A DNA stretch of 64,000 bases from Leishmania mexicana MHOM/GT/2001/U1103 (GCF_000234665.1 NC_018320.1:496001-560000); one strand, 5' to 3'; counted from the first letter of the stretch, positions 41,323 through 52,392 are shown. A program made the numbers and translations. Notes: generated by a model from the sequence alone, not told the origin.

Positions 41323-43048
41323 GATTGCAGAGGTACGTACTCACAGAGGAAAAGATGGCCGCGCTGAGGCTCGAGAGCGAGAAGAGCGATTCTGCGCTTC
41401 CTCTGTTACACGCTGCGCGCAGTGGCCGACTCTCCTCCACCCACACGCGCACACACGGGATGTCCTCCTTCAACGCCGTTTCGTTACGCGCCCCCAACAC
41501 GCGCAGAGGGGCGCAGGCGCACGTCAAAGCGTGGAGGCTGCGAGCAGAACGGAAAGGCAGCCCCGCTGCCGCGCGCCCGCCCGCCCTCCTCCGTCACACC
41601 CGCGGCCCGGGACTGGATGCAGGACCGCAATGCAGGCGAGAAGTGAGGAGAGGGCGATGCGAGATGCCCACCCGTCTCACCCTGCGCACGCTCCAAGGCG
41701 CACCGCAAGTTCTAGCACAAAGGGCGGAGGCGTCGGGGGAGGGGATGAGCTTGTGCGGTGCACTCCACGTACAAAATACGATCCCCCGGCACACGACCGG
41801 AAACGCACCAGGCGTGAGGATGCAGGGGACGATGGGTGGTGGTGGTGCACTCGTGTGCGGTTCAGCGCCGTGACGGGGTGCTCTCACACCGTGTACTACT
41901 GTGTTCGCAGAGAAGGACGAGAAGGGGCACACACGTGTGTCAGGAGAGGCCGAAGTGGTGGAAGGGAGGGGAGGAGGGGGAGGGACACGTATGAGGTGAG
42001 GTGGTGGAGGGGGGGGGGGAGGCAAAAGGGCAAACCTGGCAGAGCACGTCTGATGCGTAACACCGCCTGGATGTACAACGGCGTCCTCGCCTCCGCTTCT
42101 CTCGCACATGCGTGAGGGACGTGGGAGGGGAAGTCAGACGCCGCCAGCTTGCCATGCTCGACTCCAACACCAAGCAGAGGCGTCCCAGTGCTCCGCCTCT
42201 TTGTCCACTGCTTCCCTTCATGAGCGGCTGCTCGAGAGAGCGCTACGCCCGTCCTCTCGTCCCTGCTGCAGGCGCGCATTGGGGCTTGTGCGGAGGAGGT
42301 GATGCACACGCCTGTGTGTGTGTGGTGCGGACAAGGCACACCGCAGAGGAGAGGACGTTAATTCGAATGTTAACACGCACCGCGTTAGAAAGAGGAAGAG
42401 GGACAACACACCACGAGGCAACACGAGCACCCTCCCTCACCTGCACACCCTACAGGGCATGTACGCGCGCTGGCGGAGAGGCCGACACACAGATCCGCAT
42501 ACGCCCGAGCACCGCAGGATGTTCGCTTGTGTCAGGTGGCATGAGCTTTTCAAGTAAGGGAGGGAGACGGAGAGACGCTTGCTCATGTACGCCGCCACAT
42601 CGGCTTGCCCCCCCCCTCCCTCCGCTCATCACGTCCACTGGGAAGGGAAGGGAAGAGGGGGGGGAGGACGGCGGAGGGAGCCCTCATCCATTGGCGCCAA
42701 GGTGTAAGCACCACCACGAAACACGAGGAAGATGAGACGACACACGCTCACGCACACGGAAACAACAACAGCGGTGATGGCGCGGTGCGTTCACTCCTTA
42801 GCGCATCGCACGCCAACATCACCCGCAACGCACACACCCCTGATGCGCGACGCTTGAGACACACACGGATACACCTTCGCATCGACGACAGAGCCACGTC
42901 ACAAACTCGTCCATGAAACAGCCAAGGGAACAACGAAAAACCACGACGTCGGCGGGCTTTGACGTGCGTGTGTGTGTGGAGAAGGAGGGTGGTGGGTGGG
43001 TGAGGGGACGGCAGAGTGCGACCTGCGCACGCGCAAGCGCCGTCTTCC
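41323..43048. other. intergenic region
   Basis: These 1726 bases lie between the giant gene and RPA1. They contain purine-rich tracts on the plus strand (41995-42025, 42640-42675) and a few CACACA stretches. The short overlapping frames are repeat-like and no gene is supported. Confidence 0.55.
41340..41357 (-). promoter_or_regulatory. putative trans-splice acceptor of the 3749-residue protein gene
   Basis: On the coding strand the tract CTTTTCCTCTGTGAG ends with an AG at 41340-41341, leaving a 17-base leader before the ATG. Confidence 0.45.
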
Positions 43049-46000
43049 TCAGGCAAAGTTCTTCTCGATGACATCGCGCAAGATCTGCGGGTCCTGGCCC
43101 ACCTTAACTAGCGCCGTTCCGACGCGAGGGCGCTCACCGACCATGATGGCGGAGCTGATGGAGTTCAACTCGTCGCCGACGCCGCGCGTCAGGGCCGTGT
43201 GCAGAAAGCGCTTTGACGACGCAAAGGTCATCTGGAAGAGTGGGCTGGCGCTGTGGGAGATGACGCCGGTAAAGTTGTAGTTCTCCCACACGCCACGGTG
43301 GGTCGCTGCGTCCGCGATGAGGGTGAGGTGGTGATAGTCGACGGAGTAGCGCTTGAAAAGCTTTTCCAGCTCATCGAAGAGAGCCTTGTAGCCGCTTTCC
43401 ACGCCGAAGGAGGTGCACATGTCGCGGATGTCGGTGGACCGCGCCTTCTGCACCTTGATGGCGCGTGCGCGGACGGTGAAGAGAGCGAGGAACGCTGTCA
43501 CACTGCGAATCGTCGCCGAGCTGCCCTGGAACACCATCTCGCCACTCGTCGGGTCCTCAGCCTTGCGAGTGTACGTGACAGAGTCGAACTGCGTGAGCCA
43601 CGACGGGAACATCTGCTGCGCCAGGGCACTCTCGAGCACATCCGGGATGACGGTGACCACCTGGTCCGACGTCTGTATCGACACGTTTACCACAAAGAGA
43701 TCCTCCGGTAGCGGCACGACTCCGTCGCGGGTGGCCGCCTCCCGCTGCAGCGGCGCGATTTCCACCCGATACTTCTTGTTACCGTACATGGCGCACACCA
43801 TAGGAAAGCAGTCGTAGTTCACCTTGCCAGACGCCGCGGCAGCCGCCTCGCTGCTAGTGACGCCGTTGCTGGCGCTCTTCCAGAACAATCCGTTGACGTC
43901 CTCATCCTCCTCCTCGTTGTCGTCTTCCTCTGCTCGAGACTTCTTGTGCAGGGGGCTGTTGCCGTTGCCGCCCTTGCGCCGCCGCGAGCCGTCCGCAGCG
44001 TCCACCGCCTCCTCCTCGTAATCGTCCTCGTCACTGCCGCTGCTGCCGCCGTTGTCGCCCCTTTCCGGGATCATATCGTCACGTCCAAGCTCGCTGCCGG
44101 CGACGGATGGCGCCGAGGCGGCCCCGAGCGCCGGCGTGTTCATCTGAGTGGACCGATCCTCCATGTCGTCCTCGTTGTCACTCATGCCGCCGCCGGCCGC
44201 GGCGCCGCCGTCGTCAATCTGGGAAGACGGGTCTTGCGCTGTCCCACGCAGCGGCCCGCCGGCGCCTTCGTGCTCGTCCTTCGAGCGACCCCGCAGCGCC
44301 GTCACCACCTGCCGTGCAAAGTTCTTCAGAGTCTGTGTAAAGGACTGGAGGTGCTCGACTCTCGACATGCACATGGCGTGCTGCTTGTGCATGAGCAGCC
44401 CCTTGGAGAAGAGAAGCGACACCGTCATCTGTGTGCCCTCAGCGCTGCGGGTGACCCGATAGTGGTACCCCGGCGTTGTCTGCACCCTCGCCGCTGCACC
44501 GCCGTCCACACCCGCTGTGACAGCAGCAGGTACGCGGGCCATGCAGTCCGTCAACCGCGTCGCTACGCCGGCCTGCAGAATGCGCGAGATCGCCTCCTCG
44601 TCCACCTCTGTCGCCTTCTCCACCGGCACCACAATGGCCACCTTCTGCACAGAGGCGTAGATGAGCAGCTCACGCAGGCGCGGAATTCCCTCCGTCACGT
44701 GCGTCACGGTTGACCCGGCGCTGTGGAAAGTGTTGAGCGTCATCTGCGTTGACGGCTCACCGGCGGCCTGCGCCGCCAGCAGGCCGACTGGCTCGCCAGC
44801 GTCGCAGTACGCCCGCACCCGCCGTCGCGTCGTGAGCTCCGTCATCACGTCGCGGTAGTACCGAATGCTCTCCTCGCGCTTCTCGCGCAGCTTCTCGTTC
44901 AGGACGCCGTTCTTGGCCCACCGCGCGACTTGCGATACCTTCTTGAAGAGAGGATACTGCGCCTTGGTCTCCAGGTACGTGTCAAGGCTCGCCTTGTAGT
45001 GAGCGGGGAGTGGGTCGCGCTGCGCCTCCGCCTCGAGCAACGCACGCTGCGCCGCACGCATCGCCGCGGCCGCCTCGTGGGGGCGCTCGCGCTTGCCCTG
45101 GCTGTTGCGCGACGCCGCCTCCTCGGCCTCTTCCTCGCCCGTCATCACGCCGGTGTTCACGTTCATCTTTCGACCGAGGTCGACGCAGTTGTCCTTGACC
45201 ACCTCCCACGCCTGCAGGGACGAGGTCCGCATCGGGTCGAGTCCGTCGCCGCCGTAGAGGAACTGGATGACGCTGCCGTTGGCGTCGCGCACGGAGTGGT
45301 CCCACTGCACGACGAGGCTCTCCAGGCCTTTGACTAGGCACCGCTGCAGGTGCCCGGAGCGGGAAGTCTTGACGGCCGTGTCGATGAGCCCATCACGGCC
45401 GGCCATGGCGTGAAAGGTGTACTCTGCCGGCCGAATACCGGAGGTGAAGCGGCCGATCGCGTAGCCCAGCGAGCGGGCTCGCGTCTCCGCGACGAAGAAC
45501 GGCGGCAGCGTCTTGCCCGAGTTCATGCGCTTCACGCGGCGTCCGTCGAAGAGTTGCTGGCCGAGACCAAGCGACATCTGAATAGTGTTCGTGTTGCTGC
45601 CCTTTGCACCCGACATGGTCATGGTAAGCAGCTGGTTGTGCGGGAAAGGCCGCAGCATGCGTCCCGGTACGAATTCCTTCTGGAGGCTTGTCGCCATCCC
45701 CATGATCACGGGCATCACCGTCGCCTCGTCGTCTGGGAGGCTGAGCGGCGCGCTATCCAGCTCGCGCAGCAGCGCCGTGCGCCGCTCCTCCTGCAAGAGC
45801 ATCATGTCATCCATGCCAATGGAAAAGCCTTCGCGCTGCAGGCTCATCGACAGCACGCGACCGAGCGCGCCGAAGAGCTCGCCAACCATGTGTGGCCCGT
45901 AGATTTCGTGAATGACGTGTACAACGGAGAGGTTGCTGGAGCCGAGCTGGTTCTTGCACAGGATGCCGGTGATGAGCTCGCTCTCAAAGAACTGCACGTG

Positions 46001-48481
46001 GTCGTCCTCCATGCACTTGCGTGACGCAGCGACTAGCTCGCCGGTGTGGGGGTCTGTGGTAGTGTAGGTGCTCGGTTGGATGAGGGAGGTGCCGTGCATG
46101 CTGACGCCGTTACTCTTGGGCGCGCCGCCGCGACTCTCCACCACGCCAGTCACGTAGTGCACAATCACGGAGATGAGCTGCTTGCCTGTCCATAGCGGGC
46201 GTGGCTTTAGGACCGCAGGCATCGGAATGAGTTCCGTCAGCGTCGCGTGCGCGCTGAGGGGCTTGCCATGCTTGTGCATGTAGGGCGCGATGCCGTTGTA
46301 CACAAACTGCACAAAGGTGTGGTGCGGAAGGAAATTGTCGCGGAGCGTCAGCAGCACGCCGGCGACCACATGGTCCTGAATGAAGCCGCGAATCGGCTTG
46401 CCGGACGTCGGGACGAGGTAGTTGAGGTTGGCGTCCATCAGGCACTCGAGCTCCGCCTTTGCCTCAAGGCTCTGCACGACGTGAATGTTCATCTCATCAC
46501 CGTCGAAGTCGGCGTTGTACGAGCTGCCGTTGACGTAGTGGAAGCGGAGTGTCTTCAGCCCGGACAGCACCTTGGCGCGGTACGCCATCATGGATACCTT
46601 GTGCAGGGTCGGCTGGCGATTAAAGATGAGGTGGTCGCCATCGAGGATGTGCCGGTGGACTGTGAGTGAGCCGTTCTGCGCCATCGCGAAGTACTTCATG
46701 GCGTGCTGCCGCCGAATCAGCTCCGGCACGTGCAAGTCGACGAAGCGCGTCTCACCGCTCGGCAGGCCGATTTCTAGGTGTGTGGCGCCCGGGTACACAT
46801 CCGGGCCGTTCATGACACACCGCTTGAGGAACATCATGCGCGCTGGCGAGTAGCTGCTCACCAGCTCCGGGAATGTCAGCGCGCGGGCGAAGGGGCGGGG
46901 CAGCAGCACCTCGTTCGGCTCCACCAAGTAATCGGGTGAGATGACGCTACGGCACGCCTGGTTCACACGCTTGCCCATCATGTGCATGCGGAACAGGCCC
47001 TCTTTCTTCGCAAAGCTCTCCAGCACATCCGTGTACACCTCCGTCACCTTCGCCTGCAAGTTCCGCAGGTTGTGCTCCTGCGCAATCTCTTGCGCTGTGC
47101 TGACGAGGTTGCGCTCTGGGGTCGAGTGGTTCGCGAGGACGTAGTACGCCTCGATCTGCTCGACGAACTCGAGCACGTCAGACAGGGCACGTGTGCCGGC
47201 ATCGGGGATGATGCCGCCGGACTCGGAGATCTGCACGCCCGACGACAGGCGCAGGGGCAGCGGCGGCACGAGCAGCTTGTCCACAAAGAAAACCTTGTAG
47301 TAGTACGTCGACGGGAGCGAGCAGGCGTACGGCATGTGTAGGGTGGCCTCGCCGAGGTGCGAGAAGAGAGCCGCAAGAATGGCGGACTCGCGCTGGCACA
47401 GCTGCTTGATGTGCTCTCGCACCCACGACGTGCGGAAGTACGTGTGGCTGCGGCCCTGGCGATAGTTCATCTCCTCCCATTCCCGCAGCTGCGCCGTCGT
47501 CAGCCCGCCGTTTGCCACGTTGAAGTCGGCGTTCTTCTTGTTGAAGAAGAAGAAGAGATGGCCGTTCTTCGTCGTGATGCGAGGCGAAATGCCTTGGCAG
47601 TGCGAGCACACGTTGCCAAACTCGCGGAAGCTGCGCAGCGCCTGCTTGCAGATTTCATTGCGGACGTCGAGGACCGGCTTGTGGAAGCCGTCATCGCTGC
47701 CATCCGCGTGCGCCAACGCGCCAGCAGCGCCGGCGTCCCCATTGACGTCGCCGTGCGCACCCGCCTCGCCGGACGCTACCCTGGGCAGAGGCGGTGCACC
47801 GGCTCCGCGGCGGCGCAGCAGCGTATCCACGTGATCCAGCATAAGAGGGATGTCGTTGATGACGGTCTCGTTGGCGTCGCGGCGGCGTCGACTGCGCATG
47901 TCCTGTCCATGCGCGTTGGCCACCATGTCAAGGAACCGCAGTGCCTCGCCGATCAACCCGGAGTCGACGAGGCGCAGTGCCTGCTGATAGCGCATCACGT
48001 CGAACTCCGGTACACGGAAGCGGTGACAGAAGAAGCACTCGGCTTGCAGCAGCTGCTCCACCTCCTGGGCAAGGTGCGGGTTAATGACGCTGAGGCGCTC
48101 TTGTGACCGGTTCGGGTCGTTCGGGTAGCGACGCGGCATGCTGATGTACCCGTAGTGACCCTGACAGCGCTCGTTGCCGTATTTGGAGTTGAGCGTGTTA
48201 CAGCAAGTCGAGCACGCCTGCGGAGGGAACGTGCGTGCGTCGAAGTTGCCCATGCGTGTGTCGTAGAACGTGGCGTGCGTGCCGTCCCGCCGCACAGCTG
48301 GTGTCCATGGCGCCAGCCGATCCTCCTGCCCGCAGCGCACGCGCACCTCCACGAAGGCGAGGCGCGCCATGTCCTCGGAGGTCATGAGGGAGAGGGAGAC
48401 GCCGCTCTTGCGCTCGTGGACGGTGCGCGTGCGCAGATCGCCCACGTAGGCGTGGAAGGGGAAGGCGGTTGTGAGGGACAT
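43049..48481 (-). CDS. RPA1: RNA polymerase I largest subunit
   Basis: The 1810-residue catalytic subunit of RNA polymerase I, which makes ribosomal RNA in the nucleolus. The active-site loop NADFDGDEMNIHV carries the three metal-binding aspartates of NADFDGD at 656-662. Clamp zinc ligands are likely C90, C93, C106 and H109, plus C149, C152, C292 and C295. The bridge-helix region is HAMAGRDGLIDTAVKTSRSG (1024-1043) and the conserved GEPSTQMTLNTFHSAG lies at 1241-1256 by the trigger loop. Between about 1400 and 1535 is an acidic insertion (SDNEDDMED, SDEDDYEEE, EEDDNEEEDED) with an embedded basic patch, in the place of the acidic jaw/expander loop of Pol I. There is no C-terminal heptad tail, and the chain ends VIEKNFA, which together with the acidic jaw favours Pol I over Pol II or III. 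The ATG is at 48479-48481. Confidence 0.95.
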   Translation of the reverse strand: MSLTTAFPFHAYVGDLRTRTVHERKSGVSLSLMTSEDMARLAFVEVRVRCGQEDRLAPWTPAVRRDGTHATFYDTRMGNFDARTFPPQACSTCCNTLNSKYGNERCQGHYGYISMPRRYPNDPNRSQERLSVINPHLAQEVEQLLQAECFFCHRFRVPEFDVMRYQQALRLVDSGLIGEALRFLDMVANAHGQDMRSRRRRDANETVINDIPLMLDHVDTLLRRRGAGAPPLPRVASGEAGAHGDVNGDAGAAGALAHADGSDDGFHKPVLDVRNEICKQALRSFREFGNVCSHCQGISPRITTKNGHLFFFFNKKNADFNVANGGLTTAQLREWEEMNYRQGRSHTYFRTSWVREHIKQLCQRESAILAALFSHLGEATLHMPYACSLPSTYYYKVFFVDKLLVPPLPLRLSSGVQISESGGIIPDAGTRALSDVLEFVEQIEAYYVLANHSTPERNLVSTAQEIAQEHNLRNLQAKVTEVYTDVLESFAKKEGLFRMHMMGKRVNQACRSVISPDYLVEPNEVLLPRPFARALTFPELVSSYSPARMMFLKRCVMNGPDVYPGATHLEIGLPSGETRFVDLHVPELIRRQHAMKYFAMAQNGSLTVHRHILDGDHLIFNRQPTLHKVSMMAYRAKVLSGLKTLRFHYVNGSSYNADFDGDEMNIHVVQSLEAKAELECLMDANLNYLVPTSGKPIRGFIQDHVVAGVLLTLRDNFLPHHTFVQFVYNGIAPYMHKHGKPLSAHATLTELIPMPAVLKPRPLWTGKQLISVIVHYVTGVVESRGGAPKSNGVSMHGTSLIQPSTYTTTDPHTGELVAASRKCMEDDHVQFFESELITGILCKNQLGSSNLSVVHVIHEIYGPHMVGELFGALGRVLSMSLQREGFSIGMDDMMLLQEERRTALLRELDSAPLSLPDDEATVMPVIMGMATSLQKEFVPGRMLRPFPHNQLLTMTMSGAKGSNTNTIQMSLGLGQQLFDGRRVKRMNSGKTLPPFFVAETRARSLGYAIGRFTSGIRPAEYTFHAMAGRDGLIDTAVKTSRSGHLQRCLVKGLESLVVQWDHSVRDANGSVIQFLYGGDGLDPMRTSSLQAWEVVKDNCVDLGRKMNVNTGVMTGEEEAEEAASRNSQGKRERPHEAAAAMRAAQRALLEAEAQRDPLPAHYKASLDTYLETKAQYPLFKKVSQVARWAKNGVLNEKLREKREESIRYYRDVMTELTTRRRVRAYCDAGEPVGLLAAQAAGEPSTQMTLNTFHSAGSTVTHVTEGIPRLRELLIYASVQKVAIVVPVEKATEVDEEAISRILQAGVATRLTDCMARVPAAVTAGVDGGAAARVQTTPGYHYRVTRSAEGTQMTVSLLFSKGLLMHKQHAMCMSRVEHLQSFTQTLKNFARQVVTALRGRSKDEHEGAGGPLRGTAQDPSSQIDDGGAAAGGGMSDNEDDMEDRSTQMNTPALGAASAPSVAGSELGRDDMIPERGDNGGSSGSDEDDYEEEAVDAADGSRRRKGGNGNSPLHKKSRAEEDDNEEEDEDVNGLFWKSASNGVTSSEAAAAASGKVNYDCFPMVCAMYGNKKYRVEIAPLQREAATRDGVVPLPEDLFVVNVSIQTSDQVVTVIPDVLESALAQQMFPSWLTQFDSVTYTRKAEDPTSGEMVFQGSSATIRSVTAFLALFTVRARAIKVQKARSTDIRDMCTSFGVESGYKALFDELEKLFKRYSVDYHHLTLIADAATHRGVWENYNFTGVISHSASPLFQMTFASSKRFLHTALTRGVGDELNSISSAIMVGERPRVGTALVKVGQDPQILRDVIEKNFA

Positions 48482-48506
48482 CTGGCAGAGGAGGAGGAGG
48501 AGCAGA
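48482..48506 (-). promoter_or_regulatory. putative trans-splice acceptor abutting the RPA1 start codon
   Basis: On the coding strand the tract CTCCTCCTCCTCCTCTGCCAG runs straight into the ATG; its AG is at 48482-48483. Use of this site would join the spliced leader directly to the start codon. Confidence 0.5.
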
Positions 48507-50557
48507 CTCCTGTCAATGTGCCCCGCTTAACGGTTAGTACTGGTTGCGCTTTCCCCGTTGATTAGTCACTTGTTTAACGGTGACGCGCATGCAGGGGCAC
48601 GCGCAGAGAGCGAGACAACGAGAAGACGTGAGGCAGCGATGCACTTCGTCACCCACCCGCACACTACTGTCTTGTGTGCGTATGATGCGTGCGTGCGTGC
48701 GTGCGGGGTGTTATGAAGGGAGAGGCGCGCACCAGAGAGGGGTTTGGAGGGAGGCAGAGGGCGAGGTAGCGCAACATGGTTTCAGGGATGCAAGGGGATG
48801 TTGCCCACAGAGGCAGACATGAACACCAAGAGATGCGAGGGTGCGCCGTCCGAAAAAACGTCGGCGACGAACAAGGGATCGGGGGCTGCCAGGGAAGGAT
48901 ACGATAGCGAGAGGGGGAGGAGGGCTGTGAGAGTGGGGGTTGAGCGTGTCGTCCAACACCTGCCCATCAACGTACATTGACACACGCACACGCGCCGCAA
49001 AGTAACGTGAACCACTCTGCCAGCCCTGTCTTCATCTCGACGCTTCCCTCCCTTCCCCTCCCTCCCTGGCCACGCTGGCCGTCGCACCATGCCCCGCCAA
49101 CCCACAGCGACGGCATGCGCTGCATGACGACGACCCTCTCCCCACTTCCCGGTCTTGCTTTGGCGTACCTTGGCTACAAGACACAGACACGCCCCTGCAC
49201 AGACAGGCTCACATGCGTGTGTACGCGTACGCAATATACACAACAGTCAGCGTCCCTGAAGGCGTAAGACAAGAAGAGAAATCGCCCGCGCGCCATCGAC
49301 GCCACGGACAAGTATACAGGATCATGTACAACGGCAAGCACACGTGGAGAACCGCGCAGAGAGCCACGGATCCGACGCCATTCGCGAAGACGCATACAGA
49401 CATGCATGCTCCTCACAAGATTCCCAACAGCACATGTCTCGTCAACCATCACAGGACGTTGATCAAGATGCGGACCTGGAGGGTGAGCGCCAGCGTGCGA
49501 CGCGCGGAGAAGGTTGGATGGATGGGGAGGAGGGGGGGGGGGCGCAGAGGGACCGAGAAAGGACTGAGAGGGAAGGTTACGCGGGACGGGGCAGGGGGTG
49601 GGGAGGACGTGGCTTCGACGACAAGAGTGACACGAGCAAGGTCTCCTCACCGTCTTTTCACCGTCCTCTGCATGCTGATGGCCTTGAAAACAATTTCGAG
49701 ATGAGCAAGCGAGGGTGTAGCGGGCCGGTAGACACAGGTGCATCACGCACCCGCACACGCCTTCCGCCGTTTGCACACCCCCCACCCTCCGCGTGCCCAA
49801 GGACACATGACGTAGTACGCAAGTCCGAAAGAGGGCAGCAAGCTCTAAGGCGAGGAGGTAGCTGATGGCGAAGGACGCTGTGTGCGAGAGGGACGACGGT
49901 CCACGTCAGAAGAACATGCCGCCAGACCGCACAAAGACCCCACGCGTCCCACTCCCATCCCCAAAAGCCCCCGTGGTACTCTTACCCATAGGCGCGGCCG
50001 CTCGCACTTTGCTGTTTTCGTGCACTCGTGTCGACGGCGCTTTAATCGACATCTCCCCCGCCCCCATCCCCCTTGTGACAACCCGCAGCGAGGCACTACA
50101 CCGTCCATTCACCATCTCTAGCCCTACCCCTCTCTCATTCCATAAGACAGGCCAAGCGACTCACTCCACGTGCGGCTCTGTCCTTTTCTACGAACAGTGT
50201 GTGTGTGGGGGGGGGAATAGCACACCGTCATCATCACCATCGCCAGCGTCACTGCACACACACACACGGCGCAGCGAGTCAGATAAAGCAGGGATAAAGG
50301 AAAGGCAAAGATGGCGCCGCCGATCTGTCCAAGACGGAGGCGGCGGCGGTGAGACGACGAGTGCGTGAGGGGTGTGGGCGATAGGCACCGAACAATACCA
50401 TGTCGCGTCAACCGTCCTCCCTCCCTCCCGAAAAAAGGGACGCCCACGCGTCGCGTCCGTCTCAGCGCACCTCTCCAGGCGTTTTTCAGCGCCGTCCATC
50501 CGCCATTACAGGCCCCACTCTCTCTCCGCTTCGGCGAGTTCTCCCTTTTTCCCTTTT
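48482..50557. other. intergenic region
   Basis: These 2076 bases hold the RPA1 5' flank and the 3' UTR of the amidase gene. A GCGT tandem repeat lies near 48688-48705 and a (GT)4G8 stretch near 50200-50217. Several frames up to 210 codons are low-complexity and not accepted. Confidence 0.55.
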
Positions 50558-52357
50558 TTAGTAGTCCGTGCCCTCGAGCAGCGCCCATGAGGGGTAGCGG
50601 TAGCCGCCAAGCGCCTCCTTGAGGGCGATTGCCACGCTGATGCACAGCTCATCCTGGTGCGTCGCGGACACCACCTGCACGCCCTTAGGGAGGTGGAAGT
50701 CGTGGGGCAGCTGCAGGGAGCGTTCCTCGTGGATGGAGATGCTCTTGCGGCGGTTGGCCATGAAGGAGCCGGGCCAGATCGGGCAGGCGGTCGCCGGCAG
50801 CTGCAGGACGTTAAAGGCGGCGGTGTACTGGAACTGGAACGGGTTCCACAGCGGGGAGTGGTGGCGCGGCGCCGCCGACGGAAACGTCGGGGCGATAATG
50901 ATGCCGTCGACGGCCAGGAGCGACTCCAGTCCCATCTTGAAAGGGAGCAGCTTCTCGTCTTCGCTGAGCTTCAGACACCGCGGCATCACCAGCTCCACCG
51001 TCTCCAGTAAGCATAGCGCGATGGCGGGCAGGGTGTGATGTGAGCGGCCGAACGCCCAACGCACCGCCTCGGCGCACCAGTTGACGCCTCCTACGTGGCC
51101 CTGAGACATGAACCAGGTGAACTTTATCTCCGTCGGGTCCTTGGTGAGCACTGACACCCACATGGGCAAGATGCGCGCAAATGACAGAAACTCCGGCGGC
51201 ACGGCACCCCCGGTCGAGCGCGACGGCGTGCGGACGTTGACGTAGGTAACCTTGGCGTTGTAGCGTTCACGAAGCGCCTCTGCCGCCATGTGCACGGCCT
51301 CGATCTGGCTCTCGGACACGTGGATACCAGGGAGGCCGTAGTCCTCTAGCGCGTAGACGCGCAGCGGGTGATGGTCGAGGTCAAGCACCTTCCTCAGCGG
51401 CGGGCACGGCGGATAGACGACCGGGTCGAGCAGGAAGCCGCCACGTGCGGCGATCTGTGAGAGCGGGATGAGGTCCTCCGGAAAACGGCAGATAGGACCG
51501 GTAGCCATGTAGTGGTTCGCCGACGTCTTGGCACTTGGGTGCTGGCCAACGTTGGTGATGTAGTGCGGGCTTGCCTTGTGCCCATAGACGCCGTTGAAAA
51601 AGGCGGGCATGCGGATGGAGCCGCCAATGTCGCTGCCGAGACTGAAGGTTGAGAAGGCGGCGCCGGCAGCGGCTCCCTCGCCGCCGCTGCTGCCGCCCAC
51701 AAGGCAGCGAGTGTCGTAGGGGTTGCTGGTGATGCCGTACATGTAGTTGGAGCTCTCATACCACATGCAGAGCTCGCTGGTGTTCGTGACGCCGAGGATG
51801 ATGGCACCGGCGTCCCGGAAGTTCTTCACGACGGGGCTGTCAACCTCGGAGATGATTTGACAGCGGTTCGGGTTGCCCGATGTGTTGGGGCAGCCGCGGC
51901 ACTCCATGCACTCCTTGATGGTGCATGGCACGCCGAGCAGCCAGCTCGGCATCCGCTTCGGGTCTTTGTGCACCCGCCACGCAGCCCAGATGCGTTCCGC
52001 CTCAACCGCCGCTTCCATGGCTTCGTCAAAGCAGTCGAACACCAACGCGTTTATGTACGGGTTCACGGCCTTGATATGCGCAATGAAGGTGCTGACGACC
52101 TCCACGCAGCTGAGCTCCCCCTCACGGTACGCTTTGCTCAGCTCCAGTGCGGAGAGCTGCTGACAGTACGCGATGCGCTGCTGAGGAATCTGCCGCGACG
52201 TGCGTGGACCGGCCCGCATGAAGGCGCTCATCCACCAGTTGCAGAGACCGCACACAGCCACGCCGTACGTGGTGAGGCCGAGAAGGTAGGTAAAGTAGTA
52301 GACAAGCACCGCGCCAGCGGCGATGGCGAGACCCAGAAAGATTTTGTGCGCACTCAT
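50558..52357 (-). CDS. membrane-anchored amidase, fatty-acid amide hydrolase-like
   Basis: A 599-residue amidase-signature hydrolase, predicted to cleave fatty-acid amides or related lipid amides. The Lys-Ser-Ser triad is visible: K148 in VPCTIKECMECRG, S223 in GGSSGGEG and the nucleophile S247 in GSDIGGSIRMP. The spacings (75 and 24) equal those I recall for mammalian FAAH (K142, S217, S241). The N-terminal hydrophobic segment (about residues 6-37, IFLGLAIAAGAVLVYYFTYL onward) would anchor it to a membrane, again as in FAAH. Length is close to the family norm of about 580. The ATG at 52355-52357 follows a good splice acceptor by six bases. Bacterial-type amidases and GatA share the signature, but GatA lacks the N-terminal membrane helix. 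The physiological substrate is not shown by the sequence. Confidence 0.9.
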   Translation of the reverse strand: MSAHKIFLGLAIAAGAVLVYYFTYLLGLTTYGVAVCGLCNWWMSAFMRAGPRTSRQIPQQRIAYCQQLSALELSKAYREGELSCVEVVSTFIAHIKAVNPYINALVFDCFDEAMEAAVEAERIWAAWRVHKDPKRMPSWLLGVPCTIKECMECRGCPNTSGNPNRCQIISEVDSPVVKNFRDAGAIILGVTNTSELCMWYESSNYMYGITSNPYDTRCLVGGSSGGEGAAAGAAFSTFSLGSDIGGSIRMPAFFNGVYGHKASPHYITNVGQHPSAKTSANHYMATGPICRFPEDLIPLSQIAARGGFLLDPVVYPPCPPLRKVLDLDHHPLRVYALEDYGLPGIHVSESQIEAVHMAAEALRERYNAKVTYVNVRTPSRSTGGAVPPEFLSFARILPMWVSVLTKDPTEIKFTWFMSQGHVGGVNWCAEAVRWAFGRSHHTLPAIALCLLETVELVMPRCLKLSEDEKLLPFKMGLESLLAVDGIIIAPTFPSAAPRHHSPLWNPFQFQYTAAFNVLQLPATACPIWPGSFMANRRKSISIHEERSLQLPHDFHLPKGVQVVSATHQDELCISVAIALKEALGGYRYPSWALLEGTDY

Positions 52358-52363
52358 GATGAG

Positions 52364-52392
52364 CTAAAGGTAGAACGATGACAAAAGATGCA
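52364..52392 (-). promoter_or_regulatory. putative trans-splice acceptor of the amidase gene
   Basis: The coding strand reads TTTTGTCATCGTTCTACCTTTAG, with its AG at 52364-52365 and a six-base leader before the ATG. Confidence 0.55.
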
